Assembly (NCBI GenBank): GCA_025965975.1
Contig: JAOPVX010000086.1
Location: 1 to 64,000, forward strand
Reading direction: 5' to 3'
From: Mycobacterium sp.
GTDB lineage: Bacteria > Actinomycetota > Actinomycetes > Mycobacteriales > Mycobacteriaceae
DNA length: 64,000 nt
Part shown: piece after piece, positions 1 to 7,756 of the stretch
Numbering within the stretch: position 1 is the stretch's first letter
Layout: each line of letters begins with the position of its first letter
Position numbers and translations under genes: made by a program
Notes under the pieces: model-generated
What the model was told of the DNA's origin: nothing
The model's input: only the letters and a program-made list of their open reading frames with translations
The model's database searches: none

Positions 1-1
1 T

Positions 2-382
2 GTGTACATGAACGAGTCGGGAGGCCAGGTCGGGCCGTTGGCCAAGTTCTACTCGGTGCCACCTGCGGACATCATCATCGTGCATGACGAGCTGGACATC
101 GAATTCGGCCGGATCAGGCTGAAGTTCGGGGGCGGCGTTGCCGGGCACAATGGTCTGCGTTCGGTGGCGTCAGCGTTGGGTACCAACGACTTTGAGCGGG
201 TCCGCATCGGTATCGGCAGGCCGACGGGGCGTAAGAGCGGTGCGACGTTCGTGTTGGAGAACTTCACCTCGACCGAACGGCCGGAGGTCCCAACAATCTG
301 CGAGCAGGCCGCCGACGCCACCGAACTGCTTGTGGCCCAAGGCCTTGAGCCGGCGCAGAACACCGTCCACGCCTGGGGCTAG
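2..382 (+). CDS. pth: Peptidyl-tRNA hydrolase, C-terminal part (gene starts before the window)
   Basis: Cleaves the ester bond of peptidyl-tRNAs dropped by ribosomes, recycling tRNA in the cytoplasm. The first visible codons read YMNESGG, the conserved Asn-containing motif around residue 68 of the E. coli enzyme. The catalytic Asp lies in HDELDI and the tRNA-contacting Asn in GHNGLRS. About 126 residues are present of a usual ~190, so the N-terminal third with the catalytic His is upstream of base 1. In M. tuberculosis pth (Rv1014c) sits next to pks16; here about 7 kb of other genes separate them. It ends 8 bp from the convergent cutinase gene. Confidence 0.95.
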   Translation: MYMNESGGQVGPLAKFYSVPPADIIIVHDELDIEFGRIRLKFGGGVAGHNGLRSVASALGTNDFERVRIGIGRPTGRKSGATFVLENFTSTERPEVPTICEQAADATELLVAQGLEPAQNTVHAWG

Positions 383-389
383 TTCGTCG

Positions 390-1154
390 TCACCCCTGAC
401 TCTGGCCTGCCAGCGTGCTGATCGGCGCCCTTGTGGTCAGTCGGTCGGCGACGAAGTGCGCTGCCTGCGTTGCGAATCCGGACTCGACGTAGAGGCTGTG
501 GGCGGCGGCGTCGTTGCCGTCGGAACACACTGGGTCTGCGCCGTTGCACAGGTCGATCGCCTTGTAGCCGTACAGAGGGCTCAGTGCAGTCAGCGGGCCG
601 CCAAGGAGCCGGATGGACGGGTTGCCGAACACGGCGACCGCGGCGACATGGTCTGCGACATTGGCGGGCATTGGTTGCGCGAAGCCCAGCGTCGGCTGAT
701 CGGCCACCGTGATGATGTCGACGATGGCCGCCCCCTGTGAGTACCCGCCGAGAACGATCTTGGTGTCCGGGCAGGTGGCAGCCGTGTTCTGAACGAACAG
801 GCTGGCGTCGTTGGCGCCGTCGGCTGCGCGAAGGAAGTCCCTCGAAGCGGGGTAGTTGACGGCGTAGACCGCGACGGATCTGCCGCCAACGAGTGGGCGC
901 AGCGCGTCGACGAACGCCTCACCAACTCGCCCGGTGCCATCCGGTTCGCCGGTGCCGCGTGCGAACACGACCTGGACGGCTGGACACGGGTCCGCGTTTG
1001 CCGAGGCGATGCTCGTCGCGCCGTGAGGGAGTAGAGCGGGTGAGACCAGTGTCACACCCGAAATCACCACTGCCGCAATGCCGATCAGCAGCCGACGCAG
1101 CGGCGGAACGGTGCCCGACTTGGCGCGAAGCGCCGCCACATCAACGATCTTCAT
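390..1154 (-). CDS. Secreted cutinase-family serine esterase
   Basis: Likely an exported ester or lipid hydrolase of the mycobacterial cutinase/Culp family. The protein has 254 residues with a hydrophobic segment near residues 18-45 that looks like a signal peptide or anchor. The mature part opens with CPAVQVVFARGTGEP, the typical cutinase start around the first disulfide. The nucleophile serine is in GGYSQGA (about residue 145). The catalytic Asp is probably in the DPVCSDG region and the His in AHSLYVE near the end. Cysteines are placed as in the family for two disulfides. Natural substrate cannot be read from sequence. It converges on pth. Confidence 0.9.
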   Translation of the reverse strand: MKIVDVAALRAKSGTVPPLRRLLIGIAAVVISGVTLVSPALLPHGATSIASANADPCPAVQVVFARGTGEPDGTGRVGEAFVDALRPLVGGRSVAVYAVNYPASRDFLRAADGANDASLFVQNTAATCPDTKIVLGGYSQGAAIVDIITVADQPTLGFAQPMPANVADHVAAVAVFGNPSIRLLGGPLTALSPLYGYKAIDLCNGADPVCSDGNDAAAHSLYVESGFATQAAHFVADRLTTRAPISTLAGQSQG

Positions 1155-1200
1155 GCATTGGGCAAACGACGTTCCCCGCGAAAGTATTCCGTCGATCCTC

Positions 1201-1216
1201 CGCCCAAATGTGGGCG
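1201..1216 (-). terminator. Hairpin just downstream of the 4Fe-4S protein gene
   Basis: A perfect 6-bp stem (CGCCCA / TGGGCG) with a 4-nt loop starts 9 nt past the stop of the gene that ends at 1225. On that strand no U-tract follows, which is common for mycobacterial terminators. It also lies before the cutinase gene, so it could insulate it. Confidence 0.4.
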
Positions 1217-1224
1217 CACCCCTT

Positions 1225-2259
1225 TTAGCGGCCGCGGATTCCGCTGTCGACCACCTTCACCTGCTTGTGCGGGTAACGACGTTCGGCGTGCGCCTTTGCC
1301 TCCGAATTCGGCAGCACGTACAGCGTTTCCTTCTTCGCCTGCAGCGGCTTGAGCACCAGATCCATGAACCCCTTGCGGTCGTCGAGATAGGGCTCGATGA
1401 CATCCTCGCCGGCGGGACACACCGCCAGGCAGTACGCCGCCTTGTAGTTCGCCTTGAAAGACAGGCTCTGCCACATCGACGCGTTCTCGGAATCGCTGAC
1501 GCGCGAGCGGAAATCGTCGGCGTCGGCGCTGTCGGCGATGGTCTGCACCCAGTCGGTGAACCCGCCCATGAACTCGCGGTAGTTGTGCACCGAGCAGGCG
1601 ACGAAGTCGAAGTCGCCGTCCTTCTTGATGGCCCCGACCGGGCAGACCGCGACGCACAGCTTGCACTCAAGGCACGGGGAATAGTCCAGCGGCTCACCGT
1701 AGCTGCTGACGGGTGCCGCGACCAGGATCGTGCCGAGCAGGATGAAGTTGCCGAACTTCGGATGGATCACATTGCGGTGGATGCCCATCACGCCGAGGCC
1801 TGCGGCCACCGCGACCGGCTTGTGCGCCACCACCCAGATGCGGCCGGGGAACCGGTCCATCTCCATCGGGAAGGACATCGACGGATTGATCGCGCGGTAG
1901 CCCGCGTCCTGCAGTACGCGGGTGATCCGATGGGCCGCCTCGTTCATGATTTCGCCGCTGCGGTGGAACTCCTGATTGGCCACGCTGCGCGCGGTCGAGC
2001 GGACGTTGTCGCGGTTCATCTTCACGACCAGTGAGATGTAGCTCAGCGTGCCGGGAAGCGCCGCGTCGACGTGCTCGCGCTCACTTGCCAGTTCGGGGTT
2101 CTCGACGCTGGCGAAGGCAACGTCGTCGGCGCCCGCGTCGAGACACACCTGGCGCAACCAGTCGGCATCGATGACGCCGGGCTTCTCCGTCTTTCGGGAC
2201 AACACCTTGCGGACCGTGGGGTGGTCGGCGAGCCGGGCGGAGAGCTTCTCGGGGGCCAT
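1225..2259 (-). CDS. 4Fe-4S dicluster oxidoreductase-like protein (reductive dehalogenase/QueG-like)
   Basis: A 344-residue cytoplasmic iron-sulfur protein. A ferredoxin-type cluster is encoded by CLECKLCVAVCP near residues 205-216 and a second cysteine set by YCLAVCP near residue 285. The layout resembles the C-terminal half of reductive dehalogenase or epoxyqueuosine reductase proteins, but the reaction is unknown. An ATG six codons upstream (2277) is possible; the ATG at 2259 is preferred because a TATACT -10-like hexamer lies 4 nt upstream, suggesting little or no leader. Monocistronic between a hairpin downstream and a divergent hypothetical gene. Confidence 0.75.
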   Translation of the reverse strand: MAPEKLSARLADHPTVRKVLSRKTEKPGVIDADWLRQVCLDAGADDVAFASVENPELASEREHVDAALPGTLSYISLVVKMNRDNVRSTARSVANQEFHRSGEIMNEAAHRITRVLQDAGYRAINPSMSFPMEMDRFPGRIWVVAHKPVAVAAGLGVMGIHRNVIHPKFGNFILLGTILVAAPVSSYGEPLDYSPCLECKLCVAVCPVGAIKKDGDFDFVACSVHNYREFMGGFTDWVQTIADSADADDFRSRVSDSENASMWQSLSFKANYKAAYCLAVCPAGEDVIEPYLDDRKGFMDLVLKPLQAKKETLYVLPNSEAKAHAERRYPHKQVKVVDSGIRGR

Positions 2260-2263
2260 GCTG

Positions 2264-2281
2264 AGTATAGTACACAATACT
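2264..2281. promoter_or_regulatory. Inverted repeat AGTAT-N8-ATACT next to the start of the 4Fe-4S gene
   Basis: Perfect 5-bp arms 5 bp upstream of the chosen ATG, overlapping a TATACT -10-like hexamer on the minus strand. A repressor bound here would block the promoter. No local regulator gene is adjacent, so the binding protein is unknown. Confidence 0.35.
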
Positions 2282-2371
2282 TAGACTGTTGCTCGTCAAG
2301 AACGTCCGCGCGGCCGTAAAGAAAGCGTTCGGACCGCGCAACTTGCGCGCAGATGCGGGTACACCGGAGAC

Positions 2372-2932
2372 ATGGAGGACAGACGAGCGGGCTCCGGCCT
2401 GCTGCGACGCGGCTGGCTGCGGGTGATCGACGGCGACCGTCCGTGGGGGTCGATTGACATCAGGCCCGACCGCTTCGGCGTCACACGATACCGCCTTGTG
2501 GTGTACCCACCGGGCGTCACCGAATCCGAGCGGCGCCTGGTCCGCGTGGCCCGCGGCTGGCCGCTGTGGGGCGCGCTGGTGTGGTTCATCTGCGAGGTCT
2601 GGCTCAACCAGATGATGGGACCGTGGGCCGCTCTGACCTTCTCGACCGCCGCCTTCGTCGGAGCCGGTGCGGTGTCCGTCGCAATGGCCGGCGCCCCACG
2701 CGCCCGCGTTCGCACGATGGCCGTGATGGTGATGCTCGGCCAGCACGAACCGGTAGCGCTGGCGATCCGGGACCGGCTCGAAGGTCTAGCGACCAGGCTG
2801 ATCGAGGCCGACGATCGGCTGAAGGGCGGCCACATCTCGGCAATCCAGCATGAGATGGTCTGGTGGCAGGTGTACGAGCAGATGTCGCCGAGCGCGGCAC
2901 CCGGCATGCACCGGTCCGGCAAGGGCGCGTAG
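2372..2932 (+). CDS. Mycobacterial membrane protein of unknown function (DUF6611-like)
   Basis: A 186-residue protein with a soluble N-terminus containing WLRVIDGDRPWGSIDIRP, then two hydrophobic segments at about residues 68-85 and 90-110, and a C-terminal helical part. I recognise it as a conserved mycobacterial family, probably DUF6611, with no known role. Its stop overlaps the start of a 36-residue membrane ORF (TAGTG), so the two are probably co-translated. It is divergent from the 4Fe-4S gene across about 110 bp. Confidence 0.65.
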   Translation: MEDRRAGSGLLRRGWLRVIDGDRPWGSIDIRPDRFGVTRYRLVVYPPGVTESERRLVRVARGWPLWGALVWFICEVWLNQMMGPWAALTFSTAAFVGAGAVSVAMAGAPRARVRTMAVMVMLGQHEPVALAIRDRLEGLATRLIEADDRLKGGHISAIQHEMVWWQVYEQMSPSAAPGMHRSGKGA

Positions 2933-3042
2933 TGGCCGACTTGCTTCAGGTGGTGACGCTGATGGCCGTTCCCGCCGCGATCCTGTTGACGGTCAGATGG
3001 CTGATCGGCAGGCAGAACCGGGCCGTCGACACGGACGGCTGA
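2932..3042 (+). CDS. Putative 36-aa single-pass membrane microprotein
   Basis: GTG start overlapping the stop of the upstream gene by one base (TAGTG), then 36 codons. It begins MADLLQVVTLMAVPAAILL, which would form one transmembrane helix, followed by a basic/polar tail (RWLIGRQNR) and an acidic end. The overlap and the hydrophobic-then-charged pattern favour a real gene, but no homologue is recalled. Confidence 0.45.
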   Translation: MADLLQVVTLMAVPAAILLTVRWLIGRQNRAVDTDG

Positions 3043-3049
3043 GCCCGCC

Positions 3050-3787
3050 TCATTGTCGGCCTCCGCGTGCCATCAGGCGTCGCATCTGCCCGTAGGCGTC
3101 GATTGGGCTGTGTAACGCCAAGCCGCCGTCGGCGAAGACGGTCTGCCCTGTCACCCAAGACATTTCGAGCACCGCAATGATCGTCTCGGCCACGTCGTCG
3201 GCCTGCCCGAGCCGTCCAAGGGCGGTGCGTTCGGTCAGGCCTTCGACCCATCCCGGCAGTTGCTCGATCCTTCCGAGCATCGGCGTGCGGGTGACACCGG
3301 GACCGACGGCGTTGACGCGAATACCGTGCGCACCCCATTCGCTGGCCGCGACGCGGACAAGCATGTCGATGCCGGCCTTGGACACGCAGTAGGCACCCAT
3401 GTCGCGGTCCGCGAGCGTTCCGCTGATGCTGGATACGGCGACGATCGACCCACCGGAGCCCGCGTCGACCATGGCCCGCGCGGTGGCCCGCATGGTCAAC
3501 CAGGTCCCTGTCAGGTTGGTATCGATGACCCGCTGCCAATCGGAGGGCGCCTGGTCGAGGAGGAGCCCTGACGCCCCGATGCCGGCGCAGGCGACGAGTC
3601 GGTCGGGTGGCCCGTGGTCGGCGACCGTTTTGTCGATCGCGGCAGAAACCAACGCGGGATCACTGATGTCGCAATCGATATCGCCGCCGTTGAGGTCCCA
3701 CACCACGACGTCGGCGCCCGCCTTACGCAGCCGGTCGGTGACCGCGCTGCCGATCCCGGATCCTCCTCCGGTGACGACCGCGATCAC
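3050..3787 (-). CDS. Short-chain dehydrogenase/reductase
   Basis: NAD(P)-dependent oxidoreductase of 245 residues. It has the cofactor motif TGGGSGIG at residues 6-13, an Asp near residue 31 after the second strand that favours NAD, the NAG-equivalent region CAGIGASG, and the YCVSK active-site motif near residue 135. The GTG start overlaps the VOC gene stop by 4 nt (GTGA), and VOC overlaps the FMO gene in the same way, so all three form one coupled operon. It probably oxidises or reduces an alcohol/ketone upstream or downstream of the Baeyer-Villiger step. Substrate unknown. Confidence 0.9.
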   Translation of the reverse strand: MIAVVTGGGSGIGSAVTDRLRKAGADVVVWDLNGGDIDCDISDPALVSAAIDKTVADHGPPDRLVACAGIGASGLLLDQAPSDWQRVIDTNLTGTWLTMRATARAMVDAGSGGSIVAVSSISGTLADRDMGAYCVSKAGIDMLVRVAASEWGAHGIRVNAVGPGVTRTPMLGRIEQLPGWVEGLTERTALGRLGQADDVAETIIAVLEMSWVTGQTVFADGGLALHSPIDAYGQMRRLMARGGRQ

Positions 3788-4224
3788 TCCGGCGGACCGA
3801 TCAGCTCGACGCGGACACCGTCGGGCGCGGTGATCACCGCCATGGCAACCGTCTTAGCACCGGGTGCGGGCATCTTGATGCGGCGCACACCGTCGTCGAA
3901 ACCAAGCCGGGCCAGCCCGGCGAGTGTCGCATCGACATCCCGCTGCAACGACAACAGGAAGAAGCCGAATGCCGGCGACGACGACGGCGGCGCACCGGGC
4001 TTGGCGCCCCCGAGCTGCACCAGTTCGACGATGCCGGTGTCGGGCGCGTTCGGATCGCCCAGAAAGACCGAGCGCAGCCGGTCGGTCGCGGCACCGAACA
4101 GAGTGGGCCAGTCGCCGGTGAAGGTGTGGTCGAACAGTTCGGCGAATCCCAGGCCGTCACGCCAGAACCGGATGGACCGCTCGACGTCGGCGGTGACAAT
4201 CGCCGTGTGGTGGATTCCGCTCAC
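3784..4224 (-). CDS. VOC-superfamily protein (glyoxalase/epimerase fold)
   Basis: A 146-residue vicinal-oxygen-chelate protein. The start is GTG at 4224, overlapping the FMO stop by 4 nt; it begins VSGIHHTAIV, with the metal-binding His of the first beta-alpha-beta module. Candidate acidic ligands are in GIVELVQLGG and, at the C-terminus, VRVELIGPPE. Size fits a methylmalonyl-CoA-epimerase-like or glyoxalase-like enzyme. It lies between a Baeyer-Villiger-type monooxygenase and an SDR, so it may rearrange or cleave an oxidised intermediate. Reaction not predictable. Confidence 0.85.
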   Translation of the reverse strand: MSGIHHTAIVTADVERSIRFWRDGLGFAELFDHTFTGDWPTLFGAATDRLRSVFLGDPNAPDTGIVELVQLGGAKPGAPPSSSPAFGFFLLSLQRDVDATLAGLARLGFDDGVRRIKMPAPGAKTVAMAVITAPDGVRVELIGPPE

Positions 4225-5711
4225 GCGGGTGCTTCCTTCCGGTCGCCGACCGGTGGTATCCAGTCGAATGCGGCTAGTTCTACCCGTGCCAGCATTTCGG
4301 CGAACCTGGTTCCGCTGTATGGGAACTGGGTGACCACCTTGCCGTTCGGATGGCGGTAGTAGTTGTTGCAGTTGGCAAGCCAGACGGTGCCCTGCATCGC
4401 CTGCTGGATCTCGTCGTTGTACGCATCGTGGACATCGCGGCTGATCTCGACCGCCTGCACCCGATGACGGACCATGCCGTCGAGAAGGCGGCGCACGAAC
4501 TCGGCCTGCGCCTCGAGTATGTAGATGATCGAGGTGACCCCGTTGGTGTTCGGTCCGTACAGGGTGAACAGATTCGGGTAGCCAGGGACGACCGTCCCGA
4601 GATAGGCCTCGGCACCGTCGCGCCAATCGTCGCGCAGTCGGCGCCCGTTGGTGCCGTGCACGTCGAGGCTGCGCAGGTAGTCGGCGGCGTGGAATCCGGT
4701 GCCGTAGATGACGGTGTCGACGTCGTGTTCGGCGCCGTCCACGGTGCGCAGACCTCGTTGGGTGAACTCAACGATGGGAGACGTCTCCAGACGCACGTTG
4801 GGAAGGACAAACGTTGGGAACCAGGCGCGCGACTGCAGCGGGCGCTTGCAGCCGACGGGATAGGAGGGCGTCAGCTTGGCGCGTAGCTCCGGATCCTTCA
4901 CCTTGCGCTTCAGATACGAGTGGGCCATCTCCGTCAGCTCCTTGGTCATCGCTGAATCGACGGCGAAGTTGGCTGACTCGTAGGCCTGAAATGCCGCGTC
5001 TCGCACCTTGAGCGCCTCTGCGGGGTCATGCTCGAAGAGCTCTTGCTGGTCGGATGTGAATGGTTCGTCATACCGTGGGCTCACCCAGATCGGCGTCCGT
5101 TGAAACACCGTCAGATGCGCGGTGTCCGGCGCGATCTCCGGCACGTATTGGATGGCACTGGCGCCGGTTCCGATGGACGCGACCCGTTCACCCGCAGTCG
5201 ATTTCGTGTGATCCCAATTCGACGAGTGGAACGCCCGGCCGCGGAATCGGTCGGCGCCGGGAATGTCGGGGATGTTGGGGACGTCCAGCATTCCCACCGC
5301 GGTGACGACCGCGTCGAACTGATGTCGCCCACCGTCCTCGGTCTGCAGCGTCCAGCGCCTGTCGGTGTCCGACCACCGCAGGGTCGTGACGCGGGTGCGT
5401 GCGACGAGGTGGTCGGCGAGCCGGTTGTCGGCGGCGACCTTCTTCAGGTAGGCGAGGATCTCCGGCTGGTTGGCGAAGGTCTTGCTCCACCGCGGGTTCA
5501 GCGCGTAGGAGTAGCAGTAGAAGTGCGACGGCACATCGCATGCGGCTCCGGGATAGGTGTTGTTGCGCCAGGTGCCGCCGAACCCATCGTCGCGGTCGAA
5601 GATGGTGAAGTCGTAGCCGCCGTTGGCGAGTTGGATGCCCATCGCGATGCCGCCAGGGCCTGCACCGATGACCGCGACCTTCGGTTTGGCACCCGCCATC
5701 TTTGCAATCAT
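4221..5711 (-). CDS. Flavin-containing Baeyer-Villiger-type monooxygenase
   Basis: FAD/NADPH-dependent enzyme of 496 residues that probably inserts oxygen next to a ketone. The FAD Rossmann motif GAGPGGIAMG lies near residue 15. The type I BVMO fingerprint FxGxxxHxxxW is present as FRGRAFHSSNW. The NADPH-binding motif is IGTGASAIQ, and GGTWRNNTYPGAACD follows the first fold as in cyclohexanone-type enzymes. The start could also be the ATG at 5699; longer reading upstream looks non-coding. First gene of the FMO-VOC-SDR operon. Substrate range is not readable. Confidence 0.9.
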   Translation of the reverse strand: MIAKMAGAKPKVAVIGAGPGGIAMGIQLANGGYDFTIFDRDDGFGGTWRNNTYPGAACDVPSHFYCYSYALNPRWSKTFANQPEILAYLKKVAADNRLADHLVARTRVTTLRWSDTDRRWTLQTEDGGRHQFDAVVTAVGMLDVPNIPDIPGADRFRGRAFHSSNWDHTKSTAGERVASIGTGASAIQYVPEIAPDTAHLTVFQRTPIWVSPRYDEPFTSDQQELFEHDPAEALKVRDAAFQAYESANFAVDSAMTKELTEMAHSYLKRKVKDPELRAKLTPSYPVGCKRPLQSRAWFPTFVLPNVRLETSPIVEFTQRGLRTVDGAEHDVDTVIYGTGFHAADYLRSLDVHGTNGRRLRDDWRDGAEAYLGTVVPGYPNLFTLYGPNTNGVTSIIYILEAQAEFVRRLLDGMVRHRVQAVEISRDVHDAYNDEIQQAMQGTVWLANCNNYYRHPNGKVVTQFPYSGTRFAEMLARVELAAFDWIPPVGDRKEAPA

Positions 5712-5734
5712 TACATATATAGCGTAATACGTAA
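5711..5734. promoter_or_regulatory. Inverted repeat at the FMO promoter
   Basis: TTACATA and TACGTAA form 7-bp arms with one mismatch around a 10-bp centre, in an unusually AT-rich patch directly before the FMO start codon. Position and symmetry suggest a repressor operator. No regulator gene is adjacent. Confidence 0.4.
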
Positions 5735-5772
5735 CGGTCCTTTTGTTGGCCGATCTTGGATGCGACCGGGTC

Positions 5773-6621
5773 CTAGCCTCCGGTGCGGCGGGCATATGCG
5801 CGCAGCGCGAACGGCGCGAACACGGCCGTCAACGCCAGCGACCACAGAACGGTCGCCAGCACCGGGTGGTGCAGCGGCAGCTGGGCGCTCTCCGGCGCGG
5901 GACCGCCGTTGCCCCACAGCTCACGCATGGCCTGTGCCAGCGACGACACCGGATTCCATTCGGCAATGACCCGCAGCCAGTGCTGCATCGGTTCGGTGGG
6001 CGCAAAGGTGTTGGCCAGGAACGTGATCGGGAACAACACGGTGAACATCACGCCGTTCACCGCCTCGACCGACCGCATCACCGAGCCGATCAGGATGCCG
6101 AGCCAGATCATGCCGAAGCCGAACACCAGGATCAGGGCGAATGCGAGTACGGCCCCTGCGACACTCCCCCGGATTCGCCAGCCGATCACCAGCCCGGTCA
6201 CCGCCATCACCACCACACCGATCGAAGAGTGCATGAGGCTGGCCACGCTGCGCCCGATCAGTACCGACGACCGCGATATCGGCAGCGAGCGGAATCGGTC
6301 GATGATGCCCTTCTCGACATCAGCGGTGATGCCCGATGCCACGACGAACGCCGTGAACACGATGGTCTGCGCCTGGATGCCGGGCAGAAGGAACTCCCGG
6401 TACGAGGCGCCACCGCCGGTCGCGATCGACGCGCCGAACACGAACGCGAACAACAGCACGAACATGATCGGCTGCACGGTCACGTCGCTGAGCATCTCGG
6501 GCATCCGCTTGGTGTGGATCATGTTGCGCTTGACCATGATCCATGACTGCTGAGCGATGTTGGTGGGCCTGGTGCGCACCGGCTGCAGCTGGATGTGCGC
6601 CTGCGTTGCGGTCGCGGTCAT
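5773..6621 (-). CDS. ABC-2 type export permease (DrrB-like)
   Basis: Membrane subunit, 282 residues, of an ABC exporter. It has about six hydrophobic segments, with the ABC-2 family stretch LLPGIQAQTIVFTAF near residue 97 and the conserved SLPISRSSVLIGR region just after. The ATG overlaps the ATPase stop by 4 nt (ATGA), so the two subunits are made together. Daunorubicin-resistance-type transporters in mycobacteria export lipids or drugs; which applies here is unknown. Confidence 0.9.
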   Translation of the reverse strand: MTATATQAHIQLQPVRTRPTNIAQQSWIMVKRNMIHTKRMPEMLSDVTVQPIMFVLLFAFVFGASIATGGGASYREFLLPGIQAQTIVFTAFVVASGITADVEKGIIDRFRSLPISRSSVLIGRSVASLMHSSIGVVVMAVTGLVIGWRIRGSVAGAVLAFALILVFGFGMIWLGILIGSVMRSVEAVNGVMFTVLFPITFLANTFAPTEPMQHWLRVIAEWNPVSSLAQAMRELWGNGGPAPESAQLPLHHPVLATVLWSLALTAVFAPFALRAYARRTGG

Positions 6622-7586
6622 GCCTTCACCTCTTCTTCGGTGCGATGGCCAGTGAGCGACAGGAACACGTCGTCGAGGCTTGGTCTTGACAGCCCGATGT
6701 CATCGACCTCGATGTCGCTGTCGCGCAGCCAGCCCGCGACCCGGACCATGTCGGCCAGGCCGTCGGCGGCCGCCGTCACCTGGCGCGCGCCGGTGTCGAC
6801 GGACACTTCCGCACCTGTTTTGGTGAGCAGCGCCTGCGCGGCCGCAAGATCGGCGGCGTTGGTGACGGTGACGACCAGGCTGGCCGCACCCGCCTGCTGC
6901 TTGAGCTGCAGCGGCGAGCCCTCTGCGATGATGCGGCCCTTGTCGATCACCACGATGTTGTCGGCGAGCTGATCGGCTTCCTCCAGATACTGCGTGGTCA
7001 ACAACAGCGTGGTGCCCTGCTTGACCATGCCCCGCAGCAGGTCCCACAGGTCGCTGCGGCTGCGGGGATCCAGGCCGGTGGTCGGCTCGTCAAGGAACAG
7101 CACCGGCGGCGACGCCAGCAGGCTGACGGCCAGATCGAGCCGCCTTCGCATGCCCCCTGAATACGACTTGACCACGCGGTCTGCGGCGTCGGCGATCGAA
7201 AACTGTTCCAGCAGTTGGTCTCCCAGCCGCGCCAGGTCTTTGCGCCGGATGCCGTGCAGGCCACCGATCATCCGGATGTTCTCGCGGCCGGTGAGCAGTT
7301 CGTCGACGGTGGCAACCTGGCCGGTGAGACCCATGCTGCGGCGCACCTTGTCGGGCTCGCGGCGCACGTCGTAGCCGGCCACCCTTGCGGTGCCGCTTGT
7401 CGGCTCGGTGAGCGTGGCCATCATCCGCACCGTGGTGGTTTTGCCCGCGCCGTTGGGGCCGAGCAAGCCCAGCACCGTGCCAGGCGCGACGGTGAAGCTG
7501 ACCCCGTCGACGGCCGGTTTGTCGACCGCGGTGTCGCCAAACCTCTTGACCAGCTCGATGGCTTCGATCGCCGGCGTGGATGGCAT
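6618..7586 (-). CDS. ABC exporter ATP-binding protein (DrrA-like)
   Basis: Energises the ABC-2 permease encoded downstream. 322 residues from the ATG at 7586 (MPSTPAIEAIE); an 18-codon upstream extension looks untranslated. Walker A is GPNGAGKTT near residue 41, the signature is YSGGMRRRLDLA, and Walker B is LFLDEPTTGLD. The C-terminal ~80 residues form the DrrA-type extension ending in SRPSLDDVFLSLTGH. The gene follows a 170-bp gap with repeats, so it probably has its own promoter. Confidence 0.92.
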   Translation of the reverse strand: MPSTPAIEAIELVKRFGDTAVDKPAVDGVSFTVAPGTVLGLLGPNGAGKTTTVRMMATLTEPTSGTARVAGYDVRREPDKVRRSMGLTGQVATVDELLTGRENIRMIGGLHGIRRKDLARLGDQLLEQFSIADAADRVVKSYSGGMRRRLDLAVSLLASPPVLFLDEPTTGLDPRSRSDLWDLLRGMVKQGTTLLLTTQYLEEADQLADNIVVIDKGRIIAEGSPLQLKQQAGAASLVVTVTNAADLAAAQALLTKTGAEVSVDTGARQVTAAADGLADMVRVAGWLRDSDIEVDDIGLSRPSLDDVFLSLTGHRTEEEVKA

Positions 7587-7640
7587 GTGACTGACCGTAT
7601 CGATGTCTACCGACAGCAGGCCATTACATTTCCTGCGCAA

Positions 7641-7659
7641 GCGTGCGCAAAATGCACGC
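7641..7659. promoter_or_regulatory. Inverted repeat GCGTGC-N7-GCACGC upstream of the exporter operon
   Basis: Perfect 6-bp arms about 55 bp upstream of the DrrA-like start codon, beside a second palindromic hexamer TGCGCA at 7634-7639. It could be an operator for the exporter operon. The regulator is not in view. Confidence 0.35.
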
Positions 7660-7700
7660 GTTTGGCCGCGTGTCTAGGTACAGGCACGCTCCCCCTTGCA

Positions 7701-7744
7701 CGCGGGGTGGGCCCCCAGCTTGCGAGGGGAGTGCCCCCAGCTCA
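7701..7744. repeat. Two imperfect 22-bp tandem repeats, each able to fold
   Basis: Units 7701-7722 and 7723-7744 share 17 of 22 positions, including GCCCCCAGCT in both. Each can form a small stem of GGGG against CCCC. They lie directly past the stop of the pks16-like gene, so they may act as its terminator, or be a copy of a dispersed intergenic repeat. Confidence 0.5.
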
Positions 7745-7756
7745 CTGCGCTGAAAA

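Noticed and set aside
5028..5969. 313-residue plus-strand frame opposite FMO and the exporter permease
   Set aside because: Antisense shadow with no motif; it crosses two real genes and their promoter.
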